Shown here: in pieces, positions 33,176 to 41,545 of the stretch
Position numbering within the stretch: position 1 is the first letter of the stretch
Layout: each line of letters opens with the position of its first letter
Source: Deltaproteobacteria bacterium
Lineage (GTDB): Bacteria; Desulfobacterota; Binatia; HRBIN30; JACQVA1
Length of the DNA: 64,000 bases
Assembly: GCA_016178705.1 (NCBI GenBank)
Contig: JACOST010000028.1
Span: 785,946-849,945, forward strand
Reading direction: 5' to 3'
Program-made: the position numbers and the translations under genes
The notes under the pieces: model-generated
The model's database searches: none
The model's input: the letters and a program-made list of their open reading frames with translations, nothing else
Told to the model about the DNA's origin: nothing

Positions 33176-34513
33176 ATGACCCGACCCCCTGTCCACTACG
33201 CCACCACCGCCGACGGTATCGAGATCGCCTACCAGGTGCTGGGCGACGGGCCGATCGATGTCGTCATCGTCCCCGGCATGTCGTCGAACCTCGACTGGAA
33301 CGCCGAGTTGCCATTCTACGGCGGCTATCTGCGGCGCTTCCCGCGCTTTGCCCGCACCATCGCCCTCGACCGGCGCGGCGGCGGTGTGTCGGATCGCGAG
33401 GTCGGCAGCGGCAGCGCCGAGGATCGCATGGACGACGTGCGGGTAGTGATGGACGCGGTCGGCTGCCAGCGGGCGGCGCTCCTCGGTCAGGTTGAGGGCG
33501 GCGCGATCGCGGTGTTGTTCGCAGCGACCTACCCGGAGCGGGTTTCAGCACTCGTTCTGGTCGAGACGAGTGCCCGGCGGTTGTCAGCAACGGACTACCC
33601 CGCTGGGCAGCCCGCTGAGTGGATCGAAGCTACAATATCGCACAACCGTACGCATTGGGGGACGGGACGCGCGCTGTTCCCCCTCACCTGCGACGCTCGG
33701 GACGAGGAGGCGGCGGTCGCCGCGCTCGCCGTGCTCGAGCGCAGCATCGGCACGCCACGCACGATCGGTCGTCAGCGCGACTTCTCCTTCAGCGTCGATG
33801 TGCGCGCGGCGCTGCCGCTGATCGAGGTGCCGGCGCTGGTGACGCACGCGCGGCGTTCAGTATGGTCGGAATCCCAGGTGCGCTATACGGCCGACCACAT
33901 CCGTGACGCGCGCTACGTCGAGACGGAGAAGGGATACGCGAACTGGGACCCGGCAGAGCAAGACGCCTTTGTCGACATCATCGAAGAGTTCCTCACCGGC
34001 CAGCGCCCGCCCGTTCACGACATCGACCGCGTGCTCGCCACGGTGCTCTACACCGATATCGTCGACTCGACGCGTCGGGCTGCAGAGCTGGGCGACCGGC
34101 ACTGGCGCGACGTGCTCGATGCCCACGACGCGCAGGCCGCCGCCGAAGTCACGCGCTTTCGCGGGCGAATCGTCAAGCAGACGGGCGACGGACACCTCGC
34201 CGTATTCGACGGCCCCGCTCGCGCCATCCGCTGCGCGCAGGCAATGGCCGCCGCCGCGCGCGGCCTCGGCGTGGAGATCCGTGCCGGGCTCCATACCGGC
34301 GAGATCGAGCAGCGCGGTGAAGACGTCAGCGGGCTCGCGGTGCACATCGGGGCGCGCATCGTCGCACTGGCAGGACCGGGCGAGGTGCTGGTTTCGAGCA
34401 CGGTACGCGAGCTGGTCGTCGGCTCCGGCCTCGAGTTCGACGACCGTGGTGAGCACGAGCTGCGCGGTGTCGCCGGCGTGTGGCGGCTCTTGGCAGCGCG
34501 GGTGGGCAAGTGA
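33176..34513 (+). CDS. Alpha/beta-hydrolase-like (inactive) / class III cyclase fusion, second copy
   Basis: A 445-residue protein with the same arrangement as 28544-29875. The hydrolase domain has LDRRGGGVSD and ALVLVETSARR, but the elbow reads LLGQVEGGAIA, with Val in place of Ser, and the His position falls in ETEKGYANWDP, with no His. The cyclase domain (about 280-445) carries VLYTDIVDSTRRAA, KQTGDGHLAVF and GLAVHIGARIVAL. It would make cAMP or a similar messenger under control of a ligand-binding pseudo-hydrolase. ATG 33176 and GTG 33173 are possible starts. A longer frame extends to 33089. Confidence 0.85.
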   Translation: MTRPPVHYATTADGIEIAYQVLGDGPIDVVIVPGMSSNLDWNAELPFYGGYLRRFPRFARTIALDRRGGGVSDREVGSGSAEDRMDDVRVVMDAVGCQRAALLGQVEGGAIAVLFAATYPERVSALVLVETSARRLSATDYPAGQPAEWIEATISHNRTHWGTGRALFPLTCDARDEEAAVAALAVLERSIGTPRTIGRQRDFSFSVDVRAALPLIEVPALVTHARRSVWSESQVRYTADHIRDARYVETEKGYANWDPAEQDAFVDIIEEFLTGQRPPVHDIDRVLATVLYTDIVDSTRRAAELGDRHWRDVLDAHDAQAAAEVTRFRGRIVKQTGDGHLAVFDGPARAIRCAQAMAAAARGLGVEIRAGLHTGEIEQRGEDVSGLAVHIGARIVALAGPGEVLVSSTVRELVVGSGLEFDDRGEHELRGVAGVWRLLAARVGK

Positions 34514-34525
34514 GCCGATGTCGGC

Positions 34526-34572
34526 CACCAGCAATTGAACCATTGAGCGACTCATCGGGTCATTGCGGGTCA
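34526..34572. repeat. Heptanucleotide-like array before the macro-domain gene
   Basis: Degenerate units around ATTGA and GACTC, ATCGGGT, CATTGCG, GGTCACT fill the 64-base gap. The period is about seven but weaker than elsewhere. Confidence 0.4.
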
Positions 34573-34577
34573 CTACG

Positions 34578-35126
34578 ATGGCGATAACGGAATTGCAGAT
34601 CGGTGCTGCGCGGATTGAGGTCGTGCGCGGCGATATTACGCGGCAAGACACCGACGCGATCGTGAATGCCGCCAACTCGACGCTGCTGGGCGGTGGCGGC
34701 GTTGACGGGGCGATTCATCGCGCCGGGGGTCCAGCGATTCTCGCCGAGTGCCGCACGCTCGGCGGTTGCGCCACCGGCGACGCCAAGATCACCACCGGTG
34801 GTACGTTGCGCGCGCGCTACGTCATCCACACCGTCGGGCCGATTTACCGCGGTGGTGCGCATGCCGAGCCGGTGCTGCTGGCGAGCGCGTACCGACGCAG
34901 TTTGGAGGTGGCGTCCGCGCGCACCATTCGCACGCTTGCGTTTCCATCGATCAGTACCGGGGCCTACGGCTATCCAATCGCCGCTGCGGCGCGCATCGCG
35001 CTGCACACAGTGTCCGACTACCTCGGTGCGCACTCAGACCTGACGCTGGTGCGCTTCGTTCTGTTCAGTGCGAGCGACTTGCAAACGTACTCGCGCGCAC
35101 TCGGCGAGATCGCTGGGGACTTGTAG
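34578..35126 (+). CDS. Macro domain protein (O-acetyl-ADP-ribose deacetylase type)
   Basis: A 182-residue macro domain of the MacroD/YmdB type, which removes O-acetyl or ADP-ribose groups. The signature is DAIVNAANSTLLGGGGVDG, then IHRAGG, and the phosphate-loop SISTGAYGYP. ATG 34578 begins the domain directly. It has no clear operon partner and follows the second hydrolase-cyclase gene by 64 bases. Confidence 0.92.
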   Translation: MAITELQIGAARIEVVRGDITRQDTDAIVNAANSTLLGGGGVDGAIHRAGGPAILAECRTLGGCATGDAKITTGGTLRARYVIHTVGPIYRGGAHAEPVLLASAYRRSLEVASARTIRTLAFPSISTGAYGYPIAAAARIALHTVSDYLGAHSDLTLVRFVLFSASDLQTYSRALGEIAGDL

Positions 35127-35185
35127 GGGACGACCGACGTTGAAGCGAAGTGGTCTCGCCCGAACGCCATGAAGTGGGAATTGTT

Positions 35186-35237
35186 GTAGGGGCGCTGCTT
35201 GCCGCGCCCCGCCGGGCCGGGCAAGCGCGGCCCCTAC
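35186..35237. repeat. REPIN: two inverted REPs of the GTAGGGGCGCTGCTTGCC type
   Basis: A REP at 35186-35210 faces an inverted copy at 35219-35237. Together they form a long hairpin. The same REP core occurs near and within the RAYT gene at 42301-42915, its probable mobiliser. Confidence 0.75.
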
Positions 35238-35271
35238 GGCCCCACCCCCTGCGGCAATTTTCAAAGGAGCC

Positions 35272-35769
35272 TCAGTTGCGAGTGCGACCGGCGAGACGAC
35301 GCAACGGCGCGCCGGTGAGGCGCGTCAGAATCCACTCCTTGCGCAGCTCGACGCCAAGACGTTCGTAAAACTTGATCGCCGGCGTGTTCCAGTCGAGCAC
35401 CGCCCACTCCATGCGCCCGCAACCCTTCTGTATCGCGATGCGCGCGAGCGCCGCCAGCAGCGCGCGGCCGGAACCATGGCCACGTTCGCCGGGAACCACG
35501 AACAGGTCTTCGAGATACAACGTCGGACGCGCCAAGAACGTCGAGTAGGTGAACACGTAGAGCGCGAAGCCGACGAGCTGATTTCCGCGGTGGCAGATGA
35601 GGGTTTCGAAATATGGACGGCGCCCGAATCCGTGGCGCAGGATGCGCGCGGCGTTGGCCTCGACCTGATCGCCGAGCCGTTCGTACTCGGCCAGGGCGCG
35701 GATCAGGTTGAGGATCGCCGGCACATCGCGCCGCGTTCCCCGCCGAATCCGCAGAACCGACTTCTTCAT
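35272..35769 (-). CDS. GNAT N-acetyltransferase (SSAT-like)
   Basis: A 165-residue acetyl-CoA-dependent N-acetyltransferase. The acetyl-CoA pyrophosphate loop is ERGHGSGRAL. YLEDLFVVP precedes it and NTPAIKFYERLG is the usual C-terminal helix-strand, all close to spermidine/diamine acetyltransferases. ATG 35769 is one base from the bioB stop, so the two genes are cotranscribed. The substrate may be a polyamine or other small amine. Confidence 0.85.
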   Translation of the reverse strand: MKKSVLRIRRGTRRDVPAILNLIRALAEYERLGDQVEANAARILRHGFGRRPYFETLICHRGNQLVGFALYVFTYSTFLARPTLYLEDLFVVPGERGHGSGRALLAALARIAIQKGCGRMEWAVLDWNTPAIKFYERLGVELRKEWILTRLTGAPLRRLAGRTRN

Positions 35770-35770
35770 C

Positions 35771-36808
35771 TCAATAGTGAAGGGCGGTCGGCTCGGCCGA
35801 CGCGTCGATCTCCAGCCCCATGGCGGCCACCATCGCGTGCGCTTCGTTGTGCGCCTGCCCCGGCGTGGTGAGGTAGCCATCGACGAAGATCGAGTTGGCA
35901 ATCAACAGCGCGAGCGATTGGAACCAGCCGAGATTGCCCTCGCGGCCGCCGGCGAGCCGCAGATCGGTGACCGGATTGGCAAGGCGGAACAGGCAGAGCG
36001 CTTTCAAACATCGCCCCGGATCGAGCTCGCGAGTGTCCGCCAGCGGTGTGCCGTCGATCGAAATCAGAAAATTGAGCGGCAACGAATCCACTCGTAACTC
36101 ACGCAGCGCGAACGCGAGGTCGACGATGTCGTCGTCGTGCTCACCCATGCCGATGATGCCGCCGCTACAGGTCTGCATGCCGGCGCGGCGGACGTTCTGC
36201 ACGGTGCGGATGCGATCGGCGTAGCTGTGCGTGCTGCAGATCGTGGGATGGAAGCGTTCGGAGGTATTGAGGTTGTGATTCACCCAGCCGATGCCGGCAT
36301 CCTTTAGCTGATGCGCCTGGGCTTTTTCCATGATCCCGAGCGAGACGCACAGCTCGAGTTGCGGATATTCCGCTTTGATCGCGCGCGCCGCGGCGGCAAA
36401 GCGATCGATATCGCTCTCGCTCGGGCCGCGTCCGCTGGTCACCATGCAATAGCGGCGCGCGCCGGCCGCGACGGCGCGCCGGGCATTGGCGAGCAGCTCC
36501 GGCACCGAGTCCAGCCGGTACCGTGGGATGGCCGCGTCGGAGATCGCCGACTGCGAACAGTAGTGACAGTCTTCGGGGCACAAGCCGCTGCGTGCGTTGC
36601 GCAGCAGGCACAACTTCACCCGGCGGCCGTGAAACTGCTCGCGCACCCGAGCGGTCGCACGCAACAGCGCGGGCAGCTCCGCATCAGCACAGCGCAACAC
36701 CGCGTACGCATCGGCGCGCGCCAGTGGTGCGCCGGCGAGCACGGCCTCCGCCAACGCGTCGAAACGCATCGCTAACGGTGCAGCGGTGAGTGGCGCAAGC
36801 GACTGCAT
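35771..36808 (-). CDS. bioB: Biotin synthase
   Basis: A 345-residue radical SAM enzyme that inserts sulfur into dethiobiotin. The [4Fe-4S] ligands are Cys77, Cys81 and Cys84 (GLCPEDCHYC). The [2Fe-2S] cysteines are in RYCMVTSG, LELCVSLG and MQTCSGGIIGMGE. The start is uncertain: 36808 gives the usual length, while 36856 and 36769 are alternatives without better ribosome-binding sites. Other biotin genes are absent. It leads the bioB-GNAT operon. Confidence 0.94.
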   Translation of the reverse strand: MQSLAPLTAAPLAMRFDALAEAVLAGAPLARADAYAVLRCADAELPALLRATARVREQFHGRRVKLCLLRNARSGLCPEDCHYCSQSAISDAAIPRYRLDSVPELLANARRAVAAGARRYCMVTSGRGPSESDIDRFAAAARAIKAEYPQLELCVSLGIMEKAQAHQLKDAGIGWVNHNLNTSERFHPTICSTHSYADRIRTVQNVRRAGMQTCSGGIIGMGEHDDDIVDLAFALRELRVDSLPLNFLISIDGTPLADTRELDPGRCLKALCLFRLANPVTDLRLAGGREGNLGWFQSLALLIANSIFVDGYLTTPGQAHNEAHAMVAAMGLEIDASAEPTALHY

Positions 36809-36861
36809 CGCTCGGCGTGGTATCAACCCGCCGCTGGTGGCGCAAGCTGACCACATCGGAA

Positions 36862-36900
36862 GTCGTCATGGCGAGGAGCGGAGCGACGAAGCAATCTCGA
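36862..36900. repeat. Dispersed repeat (GCGAGGAGCGGAGCGACGAA type)
   Basis: The sequence around 36862-36900 matches a repeat known from many bacterial genomes, of the form 'GTCAT-GCGAGGAGCG-AGCGACGAAGCAATCTC'. It lies upstream of bioB and a divergent lipoprotein. Only one copy is seen here. Confidence 0.5.
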
Positions 36901-36951
36901 TACAGGTTAGGCCGGTGGAATGACTCCAGAGGTTGTGGAATGCTCCCACTA

Positions 36952-37350
36952 ATGACACGGCGAGGGTTCGTTCTCGGCTGCCTCTTGCTGAGCGCGTGCA
37001 AGCCACCGGTGCCACGGCCCGTGTCGCTCCCGCCAACGCCAGCGCTGCAGGAAGAAGTGCTGCGATCAATCGAGCGACCACAGCTCCGCATTCTCGACCT
37101 GCACGAAACCCCGAGCCCCGACGGCAAGCGGATCGTATTGACCGGGACGCTGAAGAACGACGGCGTGGGACCGACGCGCGAACTCGTCATCAACATCGAG
37201 GGACGCGATGACAACAACGCGGTCGTCTGTAGCGCCGAAGCCGTGCCGAGCACGCAAGAAGTGTTACCGGGCGATACCGTGAGCTTCACTGCAACGATCG
37301 ACAATCGGCCCGAGACCGCCGACTATCACGTCGAAGCGATCGGTCGCTGA
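36952..37350 (+). CDS. FxLYD-like lipoprotein
   Basis: A 132-residue protein with a lipoprotein signal (lipobox LLSAC, Cys16) and a single immunoglobulin-like domain. TGTLKNDGVGPTRELVINIE and VLPGDTVSFTATID fit the FxLYD fold. It is probably tethered to a membrane. A close upstream ATG at 36940 is an alternative start. Function unknown. The Smr gene follows within ten bases. Confidence 0.65.
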   Translation: MTRRGFVLGCLLLSACKPPVPRPVSLPPTPALQEEVLRSIERPQLRILDLHETPSPDGKRIVLTGTLKNDGVGPTRELVINIEGRDDNNAVVCSAEAVPSTQEVLPGDTVSFTATIDNRPETADYHVEAIGR

Positions 37351-37359
37351 CGGTTGTCG

Positions 37360-37689
37360 ATGGCGCTCCTCGATCTCTTGCACCGGCTGGTGCGTGCGGC
37401 GGTTGGTAGCGTGCCGACATTGGATCTCCACGGCCTGGGCGTGCGTGAAGCGCTCGCGGAAACCGAACGCTTCTTGCGCGACGCGCAGACACACGGTGTC
37501 CGCCAAGTGCGTATCGTCTACGGCAAGGGTCACCGCAGTAAAGGCGGGCGCGGCGTGCTGCGCAAGGTCGTGCCGCATTGGTTCGACACCGACGGCGCGC
37601 CATTGGTGACTGACTACAGCCGCCAACCCGACGCCAGCGGTGCCGATGGCGGCGCGCTGGTGTGGGTCCGCCGGCGGCCCGCGCCGTGA
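37360..37689 (+). CDS. Smr-domain protein
   Basis: A 109-residue protein consisting of a Smr (small MutS-related) domain. TLDLHGLGVREAL carries the LDLHG motif and VYGKGHRSKGGRGVL the H-G-K-G type motif. Such domains cut or bind nucleic acid, often in ribosome rescue. It ends one base before the 3' end of the convergent lon-like gene. Confidence 0.87.
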   Translation: MALLDLLHRLVRAAVGSVPTLDLHGLGVREALAETERFLRDAQTHGVRQVRIVYGKGHRSKGGRGVLRKVVPHWFDTDGAPLVTDYSRQPDASGADGGALVWVRRRPAP

Positions 37690-37690
37690 G

Positions 37691-40153
37691 TCACTTCGGG
37701 GGAGCCGGCGGCGATGCCGGCGGTGAAGCAGGCATGGACGGTGGCGGGGGTGGCGGCGTGCCGAAGTGTTTCAGACCTTCGGCCAATTGTCGCAGCCGCT
37801 GCACGGCCAGACGGTGAATCGTGCCCTCTTCCGCGACGCTGCCGGCCTTGACGCCGCTGAGCACCTCCAAGCCTTCGTCGATGGTGCGAATCGGATAGAG
37901 ATGAAACTGACCGGCGCGGATCGCGTCGACCACTTCGGGTCGCAACACGAGCCCATCGATGTTCTGCACCGGCATCACCACACCTTGCGCACCGGTGAGA
38001 CCGATGGCGCGACAGGTGGCGTAGAAGCCCTCGACCTTCTCGTTGATGCCGCCGATCGGTTGGATCTCGCCCCATTGATTGACGCTGCCGGTGACCGCGA
38101 GGTCCTGCCGCAACGGCACGCCGCTGAGGCTGGAAATCAGCGCGTACAGCTCGGTCGATGACGCGCTGTCGCCATCGATGCCGGAATACGATTGCTCGAA
38201 ACACAAACTGGCCGACAGGCTGAGCGGAAAATCTTGCGCGTAGAGCCGGCGCAAGTAGCCGGAGACGATCAGCACACCTTTGTCGTGCGTGTGCCCGCTC
38301 AGTTGCGCTTCGCGTTCGATGTTGATGATGCCGGCGCCGCCCATTGCCACGGCGGCGGTCACACGCGAGGGGCGGCCGAATTCGTAGCCGCCGAGGTTCA
38401 GCACCGCGAGGCCGTTGACTTGGCCGACTTTGCGTCCGTCGACGTCGACCAGCAGCACGCCGTCGCGAATCAGTTCGCGGAGTTTCTCTTCGATGCGATT
38501 GAGGCGGAAGATCCGCTGTTCGAGCGCGTGTTGCACATGCGCGTCATCGACTTCGGCGGCGCCGGCCTTGCGGCACCAGAACGCGGCCTCGCGCATCACA
38601 TCGGCCAGGTCTTCCCACTGACTCGGCAGTTTGCGGCGGTGGTTGACCGAGCGCGCGCCGAACTCGATCAAGCGGGCCACCGCCGCGCGCCGAAACGCAG
38701 GTAACTGCTCGTCGCGCACGATCCGCGCGACTTGCGCAACGAAACTCGCGCGCGCGTCGTCGCCGTCGACTTCAAAGCCAAAGTCAGCCTTCACCTTGAA
38801 AATCTCGCGGAACTCTTCGTCGTAGAAATAGAGCAACTGAAATAGCTCGGCCGGACCGGTGAGCACCACGCGCGTCGAGATTCGCATCGGTTCCGGTTTC
38901 AACGCAGTGGTGGCGAACAACGCGAACGGATCGTACGCCTCGATCTCCAGCTCTTCACTCTTCAGGCAACGCTTGAGCGGCCGCCACACCTGCGGCTCCG
39001 TCAGCGCGTCGAGTGCGTTGATGATGACGCAGCCGCCGTGCCCGCGCAGCAACGAGCCGGTTTTGATGCGGGTGAAGTTGGTGACCAGCTTGCCCGACGG
39101 GTCGACCATGCGCTCCACCGAGCCGAACAAGTTCTTGTACGTCGGCGACCCTTCGATGATGATCGGCGCGCCGGTTGTCGCGCTATTGTCCACCAGGACG
39201 TTGATCTCGTAGTCGACCAGACCGTCAGCGGCGCTCGCGGTGTACATCCCGGGTATTGGGGGCGGCGCCGGCGCGGGCTCGCGAAAGGCTTCGAGATTGT
39301 CGAGCATGTGCTCGTGCACGTCGTTCAGGTACTGATGAACCTCCGCGCTCTCGTAGCGCTGGGCGATGTCGTCGACCATCGGCGCAATCACGTCTGCCGC
39401 CACGCGGCGCTCCGCGTCTTTGACCTCGCGTCCGAGCCGGCGCGCGAGCGCCTGCTGGCGGCGCAACATGGTCTTGAGGTCGCGCCCCAACTCGCGTTCC
39501 TTCTGGCGCAGCTCGTCTTGCTCCGGCTGACTCAACTTCTGGAACTCCTCGGGCTCCATTGGCTGGCCGTCTTTGCGCAGCGGCAGGAAGAAGATGCCGC
39601 CTTGCGGATGGTACTGGACGACGAAACCTTTTTCGGTTGCGCGCTGCTGTAACTCGCGCGCGATCGCTTCGCCCTCGTGGCCATAGCGTTCGGAGAGCGC
39701 TTCCTTCTCGTTCTCGAACGTTTCTTTGCGGAAAGTTTCCGGCAGTGAACGCTTGAGGTCTTCGACCAGCTCCACCATGTCGCGCCGAAGCTGCTTGCCC
39801 TGCCCCGCGGGTAAGTAGAAGGCGCGCGGCCGATCGCGGTTCTGAAAATTCTGCACGAGGACGCGATCGCCGGGGCGGGGCAGAGTACGGGTCAGTTCGG
39901 TTAGCAGCGATGCCACCGTTTGCTCGCGTTGCGTTCCCCCGAGACCGCTAACGTAGATGTTGAAGCCGGCGTGCGCCACGCCGAGGCCCAGCTCGATGGC
40001 GGCCAGCGCGCGTTCCTGGCCCTTCCAATCGGGTGTGATCGCCACCTCGGCCGTGGTGGCGAAGGTGAGTGCATCGGCGGCAACCACGAAGGCGGCGTCG
40101 CTAGCCGACAGCTCGCGCGGTGGCGCGGCAGCGGCGTGCGCGGAGTCACTCAC
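37691..40153 (-). CDS. Lon-like protease, AAA_32 type
   Basis: An 820-residue protein of the Lon-related 'AAA_32' group. The C-terminal proteolytic domain has the dyad Ser663 (GIDGDSASS) and Lys706 (GGINEKVEG), exactly 43 residues apart as in Lon. The N-terminal ATPase start is YVSGLGGTQREQT, which lacks the Walker A Lys, as in members with a degenerate P-loop. A coiled-coil region is at about 200-255. It ends in a Pro-rich tail. It overlaps the upstream hsp20 gene by four bases, so protein quality control is the likely shared job. Confidence 0.9.
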   Translation of the reverse strand: MSDSAHAAAAPPRELSASDAAFVVAADALTFATTAEVAITPDWKGQERALAAIELGLGVAHAGFNIYVSGLGGTQREQTVASLLTELTRTLPRPGDRVLVQNFQNRDRPRAFYLPAGQGKQLRRDMVELVEDLKRSLPETFRKETFENEKEALSERYGHEGEAIARELQQRATEKGFVVQYHPQGGIFFLPLRKDGQPMEPEEFQKLSQPEQDELRQKERELGRDLKTMLRRQQALARRLGREVKDAERRVAADVIAPMVDDIAQRYESAEVHQYLNDVHEHMLDNLEAFREPAPAPPPIPGMYTASAADGLVDYEINVLVDNSATTGAPIIIEGSPTYKNLFGSVERMVDPSGKLVTNFTRIKTGSLLRGHGGCVIINALDALTEPQVWRPLKRCLKSEELEIEAYDPFALFATTALKPEPMRISTRVVLTGPAELFQLLYFYDEEFREIFKVKADFGFEVDGDDARASFVAQVARIVRDEQLPAFRRAAVARLIEFGARSVNHRRKLPSQWEDLADVMREAAFWCRKAGAAEVDDAHVQHALEQRIFRLNRIEEKLRELIRDGVLLVDVDGRKVGQVNGLAVLNLGGYEFGRPSRVTAAVAMGGAGIINIEREAQLSGHTHDKGVLIVSGYLRRLYAQDFPLSLSASLCFEQSYSGIDGDSASSTELYALISSLSGVPLRQDLAVTGSVNQWGEIQPIGGINEKVEGFYATCRAIGLTGAQGVVMPVQNIDGLVLRPEVVDAIRAGQFHLYPIRTIDEGLEVLSGVKAGSVAEEGTIHRLAVQRLRQLAEGLKHFGTPPPPPPSMPASPPASPPAPPK

Positions 40154-40527
40154 GACGTTCTTCTCCGCACATGAATGGAGAGGTTGGCGCCTTGGACCTT
40201 GGCCTCAATATCGTTGGGTCGCGCCTCGCCCGGGAGCGTGATGGTGCGATGCAAGGCAATGTTCTGTTGCGCGCGTGACCACGCGCTCGGCCCTTCACTG
40301 CGCGCCTGTTCGCGGCGCCGCTGTCCGGAGATGGTGAGTGTACGCCCGTGGACTTCCACTCTCAGATCGGCCGCGCGCAACCCCTCGATCGACAGCTCAA
40401 TCAGCCAGCCGTCGGCGACCTCGCGAATCTCCGTGGGCACCACTTGGCGCGACGCGGGTCCCCAGCGACGATGAATCAACTCATCGAACAAGCGATCGAT
40501 CTCTTCGAGAATCGACGGCAGCGCCAT
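40150..40527 (-). CDS. Small heat shock protein (Hsp20)
   Basis: A 125-residue alpha-crystallin-type chaperone. The central beta-sandwich shows WLIELSIEGLRAADLRVEV and GRTLTISGQRR, and the C-terminal strand is LSIHVRR. There is no I-x-I tail motif. It is translationally coupled to the lon-like gene by a four-base overlap. Together they look like a holdase-protease pair for stress. Confidence 0.88.
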   Translation of the reverse strand: MALPSILEEIDRLFDELIHRRWGPASRQVVPTEIREVADGWLIELSIEGLRAADLRVEVHGRTLTISGQRRREQARSEGPSAWSRAQQNIALHRTITLPGEARPNDIEAKVQGANLSIHVRRRTS

Positions 40528-40637
40528 TGGCTCACCGTTAGCACCGGAAGGATTCGGGGTTCAAGCATGCGCCACGATGAAGGCATCGGGTTGCGGCACG
40601 CGTGCGCGCCCGCTAGCAAGGACACACGGAGGGATAC

Positions 40638-41504
40638 ATGGCTATCGTTGGACGAGTCAGCGAAGTGTGGCGGTACCCGGTCAAGTCGATGGGCGGCGAG
40701 CGACTACAACGCGGCACGCTTGGCCCGCGCGGGATTCCCGGCGATCGCGGCTGGGCCGTGCGCGACGAACAGGCGGGAGAGATTCGCGGCGCGAAGAAGC
40801 TACCCGCGCTCTTGCAGTGCAACGCGCGGTATCTCGCGGAGCCGGCGGTCAACGCGATCCCGGCAGCGGAGATCACACTGCCCGACGGCACGCATGTGCG
40901 CAGCGACGATGCGACGGTATCCGCGCGCCTCTCCGAACTACTCGGCAAACCGGTCACGCTGTGGCCGCTGCAACCGGACACCGCGACCGATCACTATCGT
41001 CGTGCTGCACCTGACAACCCCGACATGATGGCCGAGCTGCGCGAGATCTTTGGCCGCACCGCCGACGAGCCGCTCCCCGATCTGTCGATTTTTCCATCCG
41101 AGATCATGGAGTACACCTCGCCGCTCGGGACGTACTTCGACGCGTTTCCTCTGCACGTGCTGACGACGGCATCCCTCGCCATGCTGAGCGCACGCACGCC
41201 AGGGGCGCGCTTCGAGCCGCGGCGCTTCCGCCCCAATTTCGTCATCGAGCCGGTTGGCGGCGCGAGCAAGGGATTGATCGAGAGCGCCTGGTCGGGCCGC
41301 ACACTGCGCATCGGCGGCGCGCGCATCAAGATCGAGATGCCGTGCGTGCGCTGCGTGATGACGACGCTGCCGCAAGGCGATCTTCCCAAGGACCCATCGG
41401 TCCTGCGCACCATCGTGCGCGACGCCGAGCAGAATGTCGGAGTCTATGCGACGGTTGTGGCAGCCGGCAGCGTCAGCGCCGGCGACGAGGTGGCGCTGGA
41501 GTAA
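40638..41504 (+). CDS. MOSC domain sulfurtransferase-like protein
   Basis: A 288-residue protein with an N-terminal MOSC beta-barrel (GRVSEVWRYPVKSMGGERL at 5-23) and a C-terminal MOSC domain with the conserved Cys region MPCVRCVMTT. This family carries sulfur or binds the molybdenum cofactor. ACGGAGG precedes ATG 40638. No molybdoenzyme gene is near. Confidence 0.85.
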   Translation: MAIVGRVSEVWRYPVKSMGGERLQRGTLGPRGIPGDRGWAVRDEQAGEIRGAKKLPALLQCNARYLAEPAVNAIPAAEITLPDGTHVRSDDATVSARLSELLGKPVTLWPLQPDTATDHYRRAAPDNPDMMAELREIFGRTADEPLPDLSIFPSEIMEYTSPLGTYFDAFPLHVLTTASLAMLSARTPGARFEPRRFRPNFVIEPVGGASKGLIESAWSGRTLRIGGARIKIEMPCVRCVMTTLPQGDLPKDPSVLRTIVRDAEQNVGVYATVVAAGSVSAGDEVALE

Positions 41505-41545
41505 ACCGATTGCAGTTGAGGCTCGTAGACGTAAGGGACACCACG

